Shown piece after piece: positions 15,615 through 23,270 of a DNA stretch of 23,270 bases. The notes under the pieces were generated by a model. It worked only from the letters and a program-made list of their open reading frames with translations. It did no database searches and had not been told where the DNA came from. The translations under genes and the position numbers were made by a program. This DNA is from Candidatus Hydrogenedentota bacterium (GTDB lineage Bacteria > Hydrogenedentota > Hydrogenedentia > Hydrogenedentales > SLHB01), in assembly GCA_003557825.1 (NCBI GenBank), contig PWNM01000002.1, forward strand, positions 1 to 23,270, written 5' to 3'. Within the stretch, counting starts at the first letter, position 1; each line of letters begins with the position of its first letter.

Positions 15615-18071
15615 CTAATCGAGCACAGCCCGGCCGTTCCAACAACTCACCTGTATTTCTCCCATATACGAACCCTCGGGACACGTCCACGCGATCGTAC
15701 GCTCCTCTCCAGGGAGCATGTCAAAGTAATTGTCGGAGAAGTCCAAATCCGCATCCAGGGTTACAACGCGCGCATAGAAATGGGTTTTCACCGTGACAGT
15801 TCCTGAATCTCTGTTATTCGTGTGCTTGACGCGAAGCAACGTGCTGGGCAACGCCATTTCACGTGGGATACCGGAATAATAGATGCCCCGATCGCTATTC
15901 GATTCGGTATCGAGGTCACAGACCAACACGCCCTGCGACCCGATGTCCCGTTGCGGCACTTCAGCTACGGCCTCCACGCTGTTTGCTGCTACATGAAATC
16001 TCCGCTTCCAGAACCACGCCACTTCCCGAGCCCAGGGCTGGAATCGGACGTGGAGATGAGCGTCAATGGGACCGAGGGTATCATTGCAGACCCAAAGTCG
16101 CACGAGATCTTCTTCTTCTTCGACCGCCACGATAATGGGTTGAAAACCCCGTTTCGAACCATAATAGGCTGCCTTGCCAAACCCGTAGTAGTCGACCTGA
16201 CTCCATCCACTGGCGGGCCAGCAGTCGTTGTACATCCAGAATAGCAATCCACTGCAATCGTATTTCCGTCGGCGCAACGATTCCGCCGCCAGACGGGACC
16301 ATTCACATTGGATATATTCCATGTGCCGAATCTTCGCTTGCATGCTGTCCGATTGTCCCAAAATCGTCTCGGCGGTTTTCACCAGCATCTCGTAATGGTT
16401 CATGTCATCGATGCCGTTATACGGATTGTCCTTGGTGTGGTAGTCCCAGATATATCCCTCGGGATCGAGCATGTCCTCAGCCGTCATAAACTTCTGTAAC
16501 GTCCGGAGCGGAGGCGAACCCGGCATGGCATATTCACTAACGAACCGTCCCCAGCATTCGGATATGCGTTCGCGGTAGTCTGTCATGTCTGACCTAATGA
16601 AACTGGGCCGGTACCACGCGGAGATATGGCAATCGCCTGCATTAGGGGCATTATTGGGATTGCCGCCGATGGGACTCGCCGGCAAATACGGGCGAGATGG
16701 GTCCATCGCAGCGCACAGCGGGCCGCTCACCTCACGGGCAATCCGCTTGCCGGGAAACTCGGTGTCGGGGTCTGAGTTCATGCCCAGTTCATTATTGCCC
16801 GACCACAGAACCAGGCTAGGATGATTGCGGAGCAGGCGAATGGCCCAGGCAAACTCGTAGCGCAGGTTCTCCATGAATTCGGGATCCTCTTCCGGATACT
16901 CGCCGCAAGCCAACAGAAAATCCTGCATAACCATGATGCCGTACTGGTCGCAATAATGCCAGAACGCCTCGGGCTCATAAATGCCCCCGCCCCAAGTGCG
17001 AAGCATGTTGATATTCCCATCCCGCGCCAGGCGGATGAGTTTATCGTAGTGTGCGTCGGATATTCGCGATGGCCACGGATCTGCGGGAACCCAATTGCCT
17101 CCTCGGGCGAAAATGCGATGGCCGTTGACGCATAGCGTGAAAGACGAGCCCCAATCATCCGGGATCTCCTCGAGTTCCACCGTACGAATGCCAAAACTGA
17201 CCTCGCGGGTATCAACGACCGTGCTGGAATGATTGATTAGCGCCACATGGCATCCATAAAGCGGATGGTCGCCGTATCCGTTCGGCCACCAAAGCTGGGG
17301 TTCGGCCACAGCAAATGTTGTCTGATGAACAGGGTGAGTGACATCAACCAAGCGAGTCGCGATGGTGTGCCCCTGCGGGTCGATCAAATCGATCCGCGCG
17401 GATACGGTGGCGTTTGGAGCCCGTTCAAACGTAAGCTCTACTGCGACTTCGGCGCCGTCCTTCCCCAAGGCTGCGGTATGGACAAACAGGTCATCAACGC
17501 GGGCCGTCTCATGGGAGACCAGTCGTACCGAACGCCAGATGCCTGCGCTAACAAACCGATGCACCCAGTCCCAACCATAGGTGCACTGCATTTGCCGAGC
17601 ATAGATGCGATCGTTTGTAAAGGCCGCCGCATACTTTGTGTGATCCTTGTCAGCCAAAGCCCGTTCAGGCGCGGTGAAGACGACCTCAATTGTGTTCCGC
17701 CCGGGTTTAAGTCGGCCGCTCACGTCAAACCAAAAGGGGACAAACATATTGTTCGTCTTGGCCAGTTCCTCGCCGTTGAGAAAGATAGTCGCAAACGTAT
17801 CCAACCCATCAAACTGCAGGATGGTCCATTCGGAGGAAAATCCATCAGGCACATGAAACTCGCGTTCATATCGCCAGTCCCAATGCTCGACCCACTGACA
17901 TTGCTCGGCTTGATCGCGCCAAAATGGATCTGGAATCACCCCTTCCCGCAGCAGGTCAACATGAACCTGCCCCGGTACCTGTCCTTGCAACATAAGCGGA
18001 CGCCGGACGCCACCGGGCTCAAATCCCGCGAGTTGCCATTTCCCATCAAGGGAGAGAATCTGTGTTGGCAT
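15615..18071 (-). CDS. GH2 beta-mannosidase
   Basis: Beta-mannosidases remove non-reducing mannose from mannans and N-glycan cores. The 818-residue protein shows the GH2 layout: a jelly-roll sugar-binding domain (about 1-190, with LDGKWQL and DWRYEREF), an immunoglobulin-like sandwich (190-300), the TIM barrel (about 300-610) and C-terminal sandwich domains. The barrel has GGNWVPAD and the run MLRTWGGGIYEPE that are typical of the mannosidase branch. Glu428, in WSGNNE, fits the acid/base, and Glu513, in FVSEYAMPG, the nucleophile. No signal peptide is visible, so it is probably cytoplasmic and acts on imported oligosaccharides. AAAGGGG lies six bases upstream of the ATG. It is the last gene of the nnrD-thiL-aat group, 101 bases after aat. 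That gap holds ATACG-A-CGTAT (18107-18117), a possible operator. Exo-glucosaminidase is an unlikely alternative. Confidence 0.9.
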   Translation of the reverse strand: MPTQILSLDGKWQLAGFEPGGVRRPLMLQGQVPGQVHVDLLREGVIPDPFWRDQAEQCQWVEHWDWRYEREFHVPDGFSSEWTILQFDGLDTFATIFLNGEELAKTNNMFVPFWFDVSGRLKPGRNTIEVVFTAPERALADKDHTKYAAAFTNDRIYARQMQCTYGWDWVHRFVSAGIWRSVRLVSHETARVDDLFVHTAALGKDGAEVAVELTFERAPNATVSARIDLIDPQGHTIATRLVDVTHPVHQTTFAVAEPQLWWPNGYGDHPLYGCHVALINHSSTVVDTREVSFGIRTVELEEIPDDWGSSFTLCVNGHRIFARGGNWVPADPWPSRISDAHYDKLIRLARDGNINMLRTWGGGIYEPEAFWHYCDQYGIMVMQDFLLACGEYPEEDPEFMENLRYEFAWAIRLLRNHPSLVLWSGNNELGMNSDPDTEFPGKRIAREVSGPLCAAMDPSRPYLPASPIGGNPNNAPNAGDCHISAWYRPSFIRSDMTDYRERISECWGRFVSEYAMPGSPPLRTLQKFMTAEDMLDPEGYIWDYHTKDNPYNGIDDMNHYEMLVKTAETILGQSDSMQAKIRHMEYIQCEWSRLAAESLRRRKYDCSGLLFWMYNDCWPASGWSQVDYYGFGKAAYYGSKRGFQPIIVAVEEEEDLVRLWVCNDTLGPIDAHLHVRFQPWAREVAWFWKRRFHVAANSVEAVAEVPQRDIGSQGVLVCDLDTESNSDRGIYYSGIPREMALPSTLLRVKHTNNRDSGTVTVKTHFYARVVTLDADLDFSDNYFDMLPGEERTIAWTCPEGSYMGEIQVSCWNGRAVLD

Positions 18072-18172
18072 GAATAACCCCTTTTGTCGAGGATCTTACG
18101 AACTACATACGACGTATTGCGCGTCCGCATTCGTCTGGGAAGCCCATATGCTAACGAGTATGGCGGTTTCGT

Positions 18173-18871
18173 TCAACATGGAAAGGACGTATTAAGCTTC
18201 CACGAGCCCCGTCGGGTTGGAGATTCGAGGGCCGCATCCAAGTGTTCCAAAAACTGGTCCCGCGGGATCTCTCGTGCACCGAGCGTTTCCAAATGGGGAT
18301 TTGCTACTTGGCAATCGATCAATGTGAACCCCCATTCCCGAATCTGAGCGACCAGGGCAGCGAACGCCACCTTCGATGCATTGGACGCCCGGGTGAACAT
18401 GGATTCGCCAAAGAAACACCCCCCGAGCGAAACGCCGTATAGACCGCCCGCAAGCCGGTCGTGCTGCCAGCATTCGACGGAATGGGCAAATCCCGTCCGA
18501 TGCAATTCCGAGTATGCCTCGATCATGGCAGGCGTTATCCATGTGCTGTCGCGACCGGGCCCTCCTGGTTCGGCACAGGCTCGGATCACCTCGTCGAATG
18601 CCTGGTCAACGGTCACGTTAAACTCGTGTTTTCGCAGGACGCGTCGGAGGCTTCGCGATAGGTGAAACTCCTCCGGCAGGAGGATCATGCGAGGATCGGG
18701 AGACCACCACAGCACTGGATCGCCTTCCGAAAACCAAGGGAAAATCCCCATAGCGTAGGCCACAAGCAACCGTTCACAGCGCAGATCCCCGCCAACTGCA
18801 AGCAGCCCGTCCGGTTCGGCGAAACGGGGCGGAGGGAAGATTAACTCTTCGGTGAGTTGAAAAACAGGCAT
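18173..18871 (-). CDS. aat: Leucyl/phenylalanyl-tRNA-protein transferase
   Basis: Aat attaches Leu or Phe from charged tRNA to proteins with N-terminal Lys or Arg, creating an N-degron that ClpS delivers to a Clp ATPase. The 232 residues contain the family's main motifs: FPPPRFAEPDGLLAVGGDL near the N-terminus, AYAMGIFPWFSEGDPVLWWSPDPR, LAGGLYGVSLGGCFFGESMF with the catalytic region, and LIDCQVANPHLETLGA near the C-terminus. Length matches the usual 210-240. The ribosome site is weak (TGTAGGC directly before ATG), so translation may depend on coupling to thiL, 40 bases upstream. ClpC in this window is a possible final acceptor, but no clpS is present here. Confidence 0.95.
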   Translation of the reverse strand: MPVFQLTEELIFPPPRFAEPDGLLAVGGDLRCERLLVAYAMGIFPWFSEGDPVLWWSPDPRMILLPEEFHLSRSLRRVLRKHEFNVTVDQAFDEVIRACAEPGGPGRDSTWITPAMIEAYSELHRTGFAHSVECWQHDRLAGGLYGVSLGGCFFGESMFTRASNASKVAFAALVAQIREWGFTLIDCQVANPHLETLGAREIPRDQFLEHLDAALESPTRRGSWKLNTSFPC

Positions 18872-18911
18872 GCCTACACGATATCACGATTGGGAAGCGA
18901 GTTGAAGAAAG

Positions 18912-19889
18912 TCATTCGGCAAAATGCTGGAATCCGGTCCAGTCGGTTTCCTCACCGCCGACGCGTACGCCGGACCATTCGTTGGTGAATTCGCCGATGA
19001 TGGTAAGCTCGGTGCGAAACTCATGATGGAAGTCTTGCAGGGACCGCTCGTGTTGATCCGGGCTCATGGCAAAGGCCAGTTCGTAATCTTCGCCGCCGGT
19101 TAACACAAAACTGTGCGCATCGAGTCCATGCATTTGGCAATACCGATCAAGGTCGGAATGGATGGGCAGTCCATTCGAGTCGATATTCACCCCCAGATTA
19201 CTCGCTTTGGCGATGTGACCCGCATCTTGGAGCAACCCATCGCTCACATCGATAAGAGCATGGATGCTGGGACGGGCACAAAGCCATTGCCCCTCGCGAA
19301 CCCGCGGCCGAGGTTGCTGATGCGCGGCGACTAAAGTGGGGGCGTCGTGGTCGTGTTCGAGCGCGTGGAATCCTGCCGCCGACATGCCCGGCCAACCCGT
19401 GATGGCAAGCAGATCGCCATTACGCGCTCCTCTACGCCGCAGAAAATGGGGTCCCATGGTCTGACCAATTACCGTCATGTCGATGACCAAACCCTGTGGA
19501 CTCGATGTGGTGTCGCCGCCGAGTATGACGACGCCAAACCGCGACAAGACACTCAGGATGCCTTTGTAAACCTGCTCAACAAACTGAAGGTCGGTGGACG
19601 GTGGACAGGCTATCGAAACCAGACAAAACGTGGGGGTTCCGCCCATAGCCGCCACATCGCTGATGCACGATGCCGCCGCTTTCCAACCGATATTCGATGG
19701 CAAGATATGGTCCCGCCGAAAATGAACATCCTCGATAAACATATCTGAGGAGGCCAGTAAGAGCCGTTCGCCCATCCGCACCACCCCGCAGTCATCGCCG
19801 ATACCCTCTACCACAAAGGGCGCATTGGGCATCAGCCGCGAGAGTCGTTCGATGAGCCGAAACTCTCCTATGTCATGAACCGTACGCAT
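18912..19889 (-). CDS. thiL: Thiamine-monophosphate kinase
   Basis: ThiL uses ATP to turn thiamine monophosphate into the cofactor thiamine diphosphate. The 325-residue protein has the PurM-like ATPase fold motifs in order: GIGDDCGV (29-36), SDMFIEDVHF, ISDVAAMGG, GGDTTSS, IDVSDGLLQDAG and TGGEDYELAF. The acidic clusters bind magnesium and nucleotide. The second motif is usually TDMLVEGVHF; here it reads SDMFIEDVHF, a mild change that keeps the Asp and the final His. The ATG at 19889 has GGAG eleven bases upstream, a rather long gap. nnrD ends only 26 bases before, so the two are probably cotranscribed. Confidence 0.95.
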   Translation of the reverse strand: MRTVHDIGEFRLIERLSRLMPNAPFVVEGIGDDCGVVRMGERLLLASSDMFIEDVHFRRDHILPSNIGWKAAASCISDVAAMGGTPTFCLVSIACPPSTDLQFVEQVYKGILSVLSRFGVVILGGDTTSSPQGLVIDMTVIGQTMGPHFLRRRGARNGDLLAITGWPGMSAAGFHALEHDHDAPTLVAAHQQPRPRVREGQWLCARPSIHALIDVSDGLLQDAGHIAKASNLGVNIDSNGLPIHSDLDRYCQMHGLDAHSFVLTGGEDYELAFAMSPDQHERSLQDFHHEFRTELTIIGEFTNEWSGVRVGGEETDWTGFQHFAE

Positions 19890-19915
19890 CCGCGCGTTCG
19901 CTCCTTTCCGACGCC

Positions 19916-20800
19916 TTAGGGACGCCGCATCTCAAGCAGGCGCCACGCATCCGGGATGGCATCGGCCAGATCGCGGGCCAACATTCCGCGGGACGTCTTG
20001 CGCGCTGCTGCTATATCACCAGCAAGTCCATGAATATAGACGCCAATTCGGGCCGCATCCTTCACATCAACTCCCTGAGCCAGCAAGCCCCCCAGCAGCC
20101 CCGCAAGCACATCCCCCGTTCCCCCGGTGGCCATGCCGACATTCCCGGTGGGATTAATCCATACCTCCCCTTGCCCATCGGCGATAACGGTATGATGGCC
20201 CTTTAACGTCACCGTGCATCCATATCGCATGGCCAAGGTTCGGGCAGTTTCCTCGCGATTGGCTTGCACCTCGGCCGTGGAAATGCTCAGCAGCCGGGCC
20301 ATTTCACCTGGATGGGGCGTCAAGAGCCGCGGGCCTTCGGCGTCGATTAATGTCTCCATACAGGCGCTCAGACAGTTAAGTCCGTCCGCATCGATCACCA
20401 GTGGCGTGGGACAATGGCTCACCATGCACGAGACAAATCGTTCCGTTTCTGAAACCCACCCGATTCCGGGTCCCAACACCGCCGCTTGTTTGGTCGCGAC
20501 AAATTCGAGGGCCGGTTCAAAGGCTTCGCGGCCGAAACCGCCTTCGTGCGTGGTCGGCAACGGACGTACCATACCCTCGAGTAACTTCGAAGCGACCGTG
20601 GGTGCAATCGTCGCCGGGACGCCCGCCGTAACCAACCCCACACCCGAGCGCAAGGCCCCTTCCGCAGCGAGTTTGGCCGCCCCGCTGAAACCGGTTGAGC
20701 CGGCAAAAATCACTACATGGCCAAAGGTCCCTTTATGTCCCGCTTCCGGACGGGCCGGGATGAGCTCACGCACCACCCCATCGGTGAGCATTGTTGTCAT
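19916..20800 (-). CDS. nnrD: ADP/ATP-dependent NAD(P)H-hydrate dehydratase (YjeF C-terminal type)
   Basis: NnrD repairs damaged hydrated NADH and NADPH in an ATP- or ADP-dependent step. The 294-residue product has the ribokinase-like fold with GHKGTFGHVVIFAGS near the N-terminus, GPGIG in the middle, TPHPGEMARLL and the anion-hole motif GGTGDVLAG (226-234) that carries the catalytic Asp230. The epimerase domain (NnrE/YjeF-N) found fused in many bacteria is absent. I choose the ATG at 20800 because GGGAGG (20811-20806) lies five bases ahead and MTTMLTDGVV opens the domain directly. The frame stays open for 56 more codons upstream, but those have no family similarity. It heads the minus-strand group with thiL, aat and the mannosidase. 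Confidence 0.9.
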   Translation of the reverse strand: MTTMLTDGVVRELIPARPEAGHKGTFGHVVIFAGSTGFSGAAKLAAEGALRSGVGLVTAGVPATIAPTVASKLLEGMVRPLPTTHEGGFGREAFEPALEFVATKQAAVLGPGIGWVSETERFVSCMVSHCPTPLVIDADGLNCLSACMETLIDAEGPRLLTPHPGEMARLLSISTAEVQANREETARTLAMRYGCTVTLKGHHTVIADGQGEVWINPTGNVGMATGGTGDVLAGLLGGLLAQGVDVKDAARIGVYIHGLAGDIAAARKTSRGMLARDLADAIPDAWRLLEMRRP

Positions 20801-21121
20801 GTCATCCTCCCGTTGACGCTTCCTCCAACCGGACATTGTAAAGGAGAGTGGGGGGAGGTATCCACAGCAAGGGTTCGATTGTGCTCTCAATGATTGTTCC
20901 TGGCATAGGTCCGATGCAATAGCTGTGGAATGACATGGATCATGATGGGGCAAGAATAAAAAGAACAAGTCATAAATTTAGAACACATACGGGGTACACA
21001 TACAAAATGAACACCAAAGGCATACAGCTAATTTCTCTCTAAGTATGTTATGATGCTGTGTACTATTTGTTGAATATGAGCACGGACGACCCGATCTTCC
21101 AAACGACGAGAGGAGAGCACA
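20801..21121. other. Divergent intergenic region between nnrD and katG
   Basis: This 321-base region carries the promoters of nnrD (minus) and katG (plus). The katG candidate is the extended -10 at 21046-21054. An 8-base direct repeat, ACACATAC, occurs at 20983-20990 and 20996-21003 with a 13-base period. I do not see a PerR, Fur or OxyR site that I would defend. No gene or RNA is evident. Confidence 0.4.
21046..21054 (+). promoter_or_regulatory. Extended -10 promoter candidate of katG
   Basis: TG-T-TATGAT fits an extended -10 element. Transcription would begin near 21061, leaving a leader of about 60 bases. No good -35 box is present. Confidence 0.35.
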
Positions 21122-23270
21122 ATGGGTACCAACGAAATGAATGACGAAGGCAAATGTCCGGTGATGCACGGGGCACAGACGCGACTGGGCGGGCGTGGCA
21201 AGACCATCGGGCAGTGGTGGCCGAGCCAGTTGAACCTGAAGATCCTCCACCAGCATACCCCCGAATCCAGCCCGCTGGATGAAGATTTCGACTACGCCGA
21301 ACAGTTCCAGAAGCTGGATTTCAAGGCGCTGAAGGATGACCTCTACGCCCTGATGACCGAGTCGCAGGACTGGTGGCCAGCGGACTACGGCCACTACGGC
21401 GGTCTGTTGATTCGTATGGCTTGGCACAACGCCGGGACATACCGCACGGCGGATGGCCGCGGTGGCGCCTCCAATGGCAATCAACGATTCCCGCCGGTGG
21501 ACAGCTGGCCAGATAACGCCAACCTCGACAAGGCGCGTCGCCTGCTGTGGCCGATCAAGCAGAAATACGGCGATCAGATCTCATGGGCCGACCTCATGAT
21601 CCTGGCCGGCAACTGCGCGCTGGAACACATGGGGCTGAAAACCTTTGGCTTTGGCGGCGGTCGCGAGGACATCTTCGCCCCGGAAGAAGACATCTACTGG
21701 GGGGCCGAGGATGAGTGGCTGGGGAACAAGCGCTACAGCGGCGACCGCGAGCTGGAGACCCCGTTGGCGGCGGTGCAGATGGGCCTGATCTATGTGAACC
21801 CGGAAGGCCCGGACGGCGAGCCCGATCCGGTCAAAGCTGCCCACGACATCCGCGAAACCTTTGCGCGCATGGCCATGAACGACTACGAGACCGTGGCGTT
21901 GATTGCCGGTGGTCACACCTTCGGCAAGGTTCACGGTGCGGGCGACGCGGCTAAGGTCGGTCCCGAGCCCGCGGCGACCCCCATTGAAGAGATGGGTCTG
22001 GGCTGGAAGAGCAGCCATGGCACGGGTAAGGGCGACGACACCATTACCAGTGGCCTGGAAGGCGCGTGGACCCCGAATCCAACCAAGTGGGACAACGGCT
22101 ACTTCGACATGCTGTTCGGCTACGAGTGGGAGCTGACCAAGAGTCCCGCCGGCGCCTACCAGTGGGTGCCGAAGGACGTGGCCGACAAGGATCTGGTACC
22201 GAAGGCGCACGATCCGTCGAAGATGGAAACGACGATGATGCTGACCACCGACCTATCCATGAAGATGGACCCGGCCTACGAGAAGATCTCGCGGCACTTC
22301 CATCAGAATCCGGACGAGTTGGCCGACGCCTTTGCCCGCGCCTGGTTCAAACTGGTGCACCGCGACATGGGGCCGAAGGCGCGTTATTTGGGCCCGGAAG
22401 TCCCCGACGAGGACCTGATCTGGCAGGATCCGGTACCGGCAGTGGACCACGAGCTGATCAATGATCAGGACGTGAAGGCGTTGAAGGAACAGATCCTCGC
22501 CTCCGGCCTGGCCACCCGCGAGCTGGTGAACACCGCTTGGGGCGCCGCCTCGACCTACCGCGATTCCGACAAACGCGGTGGCGCCAATGGGGCCCGTATC
22601 CGCCTGAAGCCGCAGAAAGACTGGGAGGTAAACGAGCCGCAGACGCTGCAAAAGGTCCTGGCAACCCTCGAAGGCATCCAGAAGGATTTCAATGCCGCAC
22701 AGTCCGGCAACAAAAAGGTCTCGATGGCCGACCTGATCGTGTTGGGTGGTAACGCCGCGATCGAGCAGGCCGCGAAGAAGGCCGGCTGCGACATCGAAGT
22801 GCCGTTCCTTCCGGGGCGCACCGACGCTACCGAGGAGCAGACGGATGTCGAGTCCTTCGAGGTGCTGGAGCCTGTGGCGGATGCCTTCCGCAACTACCTG
22901 AAGAAGCGCTACACCGTGCCGGCCGAGGAGATGATGCTGGACAGAGCGCAGCTATTGACGCTGACCGCCCCCGAGATGACCGTGCTGGTCGGCGGCATGC
23001 GGGCCCTGGGCGCCAATGTCGGCGACACGAAACACGGGGTCTTCACCGACCGCCCCGGCGAACTCACGAACGACTTCTTCGTGAACCTGCTGGACATGGA
23101 TACCGATTGGGAGCGTACGACTGAAGAGGCCGATGAGTTTGTCGGTCGTGACCGCAAGAGCGGCAACGAAAAGTGGAGCGCCACACGGGTGGACCTGATC
23201 TTCGGCTCCAACGCGCCGCTGCGGGCCATCTCCGAGATCTACGCCCAGAAGGGATCGCACCAGAAGTTTG
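21122..23270 (+). CDS. katG: Catalase-peroxidase KatG, 3' end outside window
   Basis: KatG is a haem enzyme that removes hydrogen peroxide by catalase and peroxidase reactions. The window holds 716 residues of an expected 730-745. Trp101, Tyr224 and Met250 match the cross-linked Trp-Tyr-Met adduct needed for catalase activity, with the family's 26-residue Tyr-Met spacing. His102 in MAWHNAGTYR is the distal histidine, and His265 in GGHTFGK the proximal haem ligand. The second, haem-free copy of the fold fills the C-terminal half. ATG 21122 follows GAGGAGAG about five bases upstream. Base use differs from its neighbours: sampled 60-base lines reach 63 and 70 percent GC, against 52 percent in bamA, and third positions are mostly G or C. 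I infer recent acquisition, perhaps from a proteobacterium. Confidence 0.97.
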   Translation, partial: MGTNEMNDEGKCPVMHGAQTRLGGRGKTIGQWWPSQLNLKILHQHTPESSPLDEDFDYAEQFQKLDFKALKDDLYALMTESQDWWPADYGHYGGLLIRMAWHNAGTYRTADGRGGASNGNQRFPPVDSWPDNANLDKARRLLWPIKQKYGDQISWADLMILAGNCALEHMGLKTFGFGGGREDIFAPEEDIYWGAEDEWLGNKRYSGDRELETPLAAVQMGLIYVNPEGPDGEPDPVKAAHDIRETFARMAMNDYETVALIAGGHTFGKVHGAGDAAKVGPEPAATPIEEMGLGWKSSHGTGKGDDTITSGLEGAWTPNPTKWDNGYFDMLFGYEWELTKSPAGAYQWVPKDVADKDLVPKAHDPSKMETTMMLTTDLSMKMDPAYEKISRHFHQNPDELADAFARAWFKLVHRDMGPKARYLGPEVPDEDLIWQDPVPAVDHELINDQDVKALKEQILASGLATRELVNTAWGAASTYRDSDKRGGANGARIRLKPQKDWEVNEPQTLQKVLATLEGIQKDFNAAQSGNKKVSMADLIVLGGNAAIEQAAKKAGCDIEVPFLPGRTDATEEQTDVESFEVLEPVADAFRNYLKKRYTVPAEEMMLDRAQLLTLTAPEMTVLVGGMRALGANVGDTKHGVFTDRPGELTNDFFVNLLDMDTDWERTTEEADEFVGRDRKSGNEKWSATRVDLIFGSNAPLRAISEIYAQKGSHQKF

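Noticed and set aside
17247..18077. Long plus-strand open frame (276 codons) opposite the beta-mannosidase
   Set aside because: It mirrors the third-position bias of the GH2 gene on the other strand, has no ribosome site and its translation shows no family motif.
20801..20968. N-terminal extension of nnrD by 56 codons
   Set aside because: The added residues have no similarity to the family, and the downstream ATG at 20800 has an excellent ribosome site.
21581..22210. Minus-strand open frame (209 codons) opposite katG
   Set aside because: High-GC genes often leave such antisense frames; katG on the plus strand has every catalytic residue.
1..23270. CRISPR array, tRNA, rRNA, insertion sequence or prophage
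   Set aside because: I saw no regularly spaced repeats, no cloverleaf or rRNA segments, and no transposase, integrase or phage genes.

Overview
The window looks like chromosome of a Gram-negative, lipid A-making bacterium outside the Proteobacteria. A PVC-like or Hydrogenedentes/Sumerlaeota-like lineage is my best inference. The clues are a lpxC-fabZ fusion, a PEP-CTERM surface protein, an mcsA-mcsB-clpC cluster of the kind best known from Firmicutes, and two plant-polysaccharide-type glycosidases. There are no rRNA or tRNA genes, CRISPR arrays or insertion sequences that I can see.

Layout. 1-1680 (minus): a probably secreted clan GH-A glycosidase, running off the left edge. 1997-4544 (plus): a small HPP-family membrane protein, an intrinsic terminator, then an APC-type permease with a C-terminal PTS EIIA-like domain. 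4545-4966: a 422-base non-coding stretch holding three palindromes. 4967-5476: a small PEP-CTERM protein. 5777-12297 (plus): mcsA, mcsB, clpC and bamA, the last starting inside the clpC stop codon. 12486-15530 (plus): skp/ompH, lpxD and a lpxC-fabZ fusion, closed by a strong terminator. 15615-20800 (minus): nnrD, thiL, aat and a GH2 beta-mannosidase, all in one direction. 21122 to the right edge (plus): katG, clearly richer in GC than the rest and probably acquired.

How the genes work together. The central block joins protein quality control (McsA, McsB, ClpC) to envelope building: BamA inserts outer-membrane proteins, Skp chaperones them, and LpxD and LpxC make lipid A. The FabZ half of the fusion supplies the acyl chains. 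The minus-strand block combines metabolite repair (NnrD), thiamine diphosphate synthesis (ThiL), N-end-rule tagging (Aat) and sugar degradation.

The observation I would follow first is the McsB homologue. It keeps the fold-level motifs, but the positions of both catalytic glutamates, the active-site cysteine, several phosphate-binding arginines and the allosteric phosphoarginine pocket all appear substituted. Yet its ClpC neighbour keeps the two phosphoarginine-binding glutamates. It may be a pseudokinase adaptor. Other points of interest are the TTGACCA/TGGTCAA palindrome cluster, a 12-bp hairpin inside the PEP-CTERM signal-peptide codons, and an attenuator-like leader ahead of skp.
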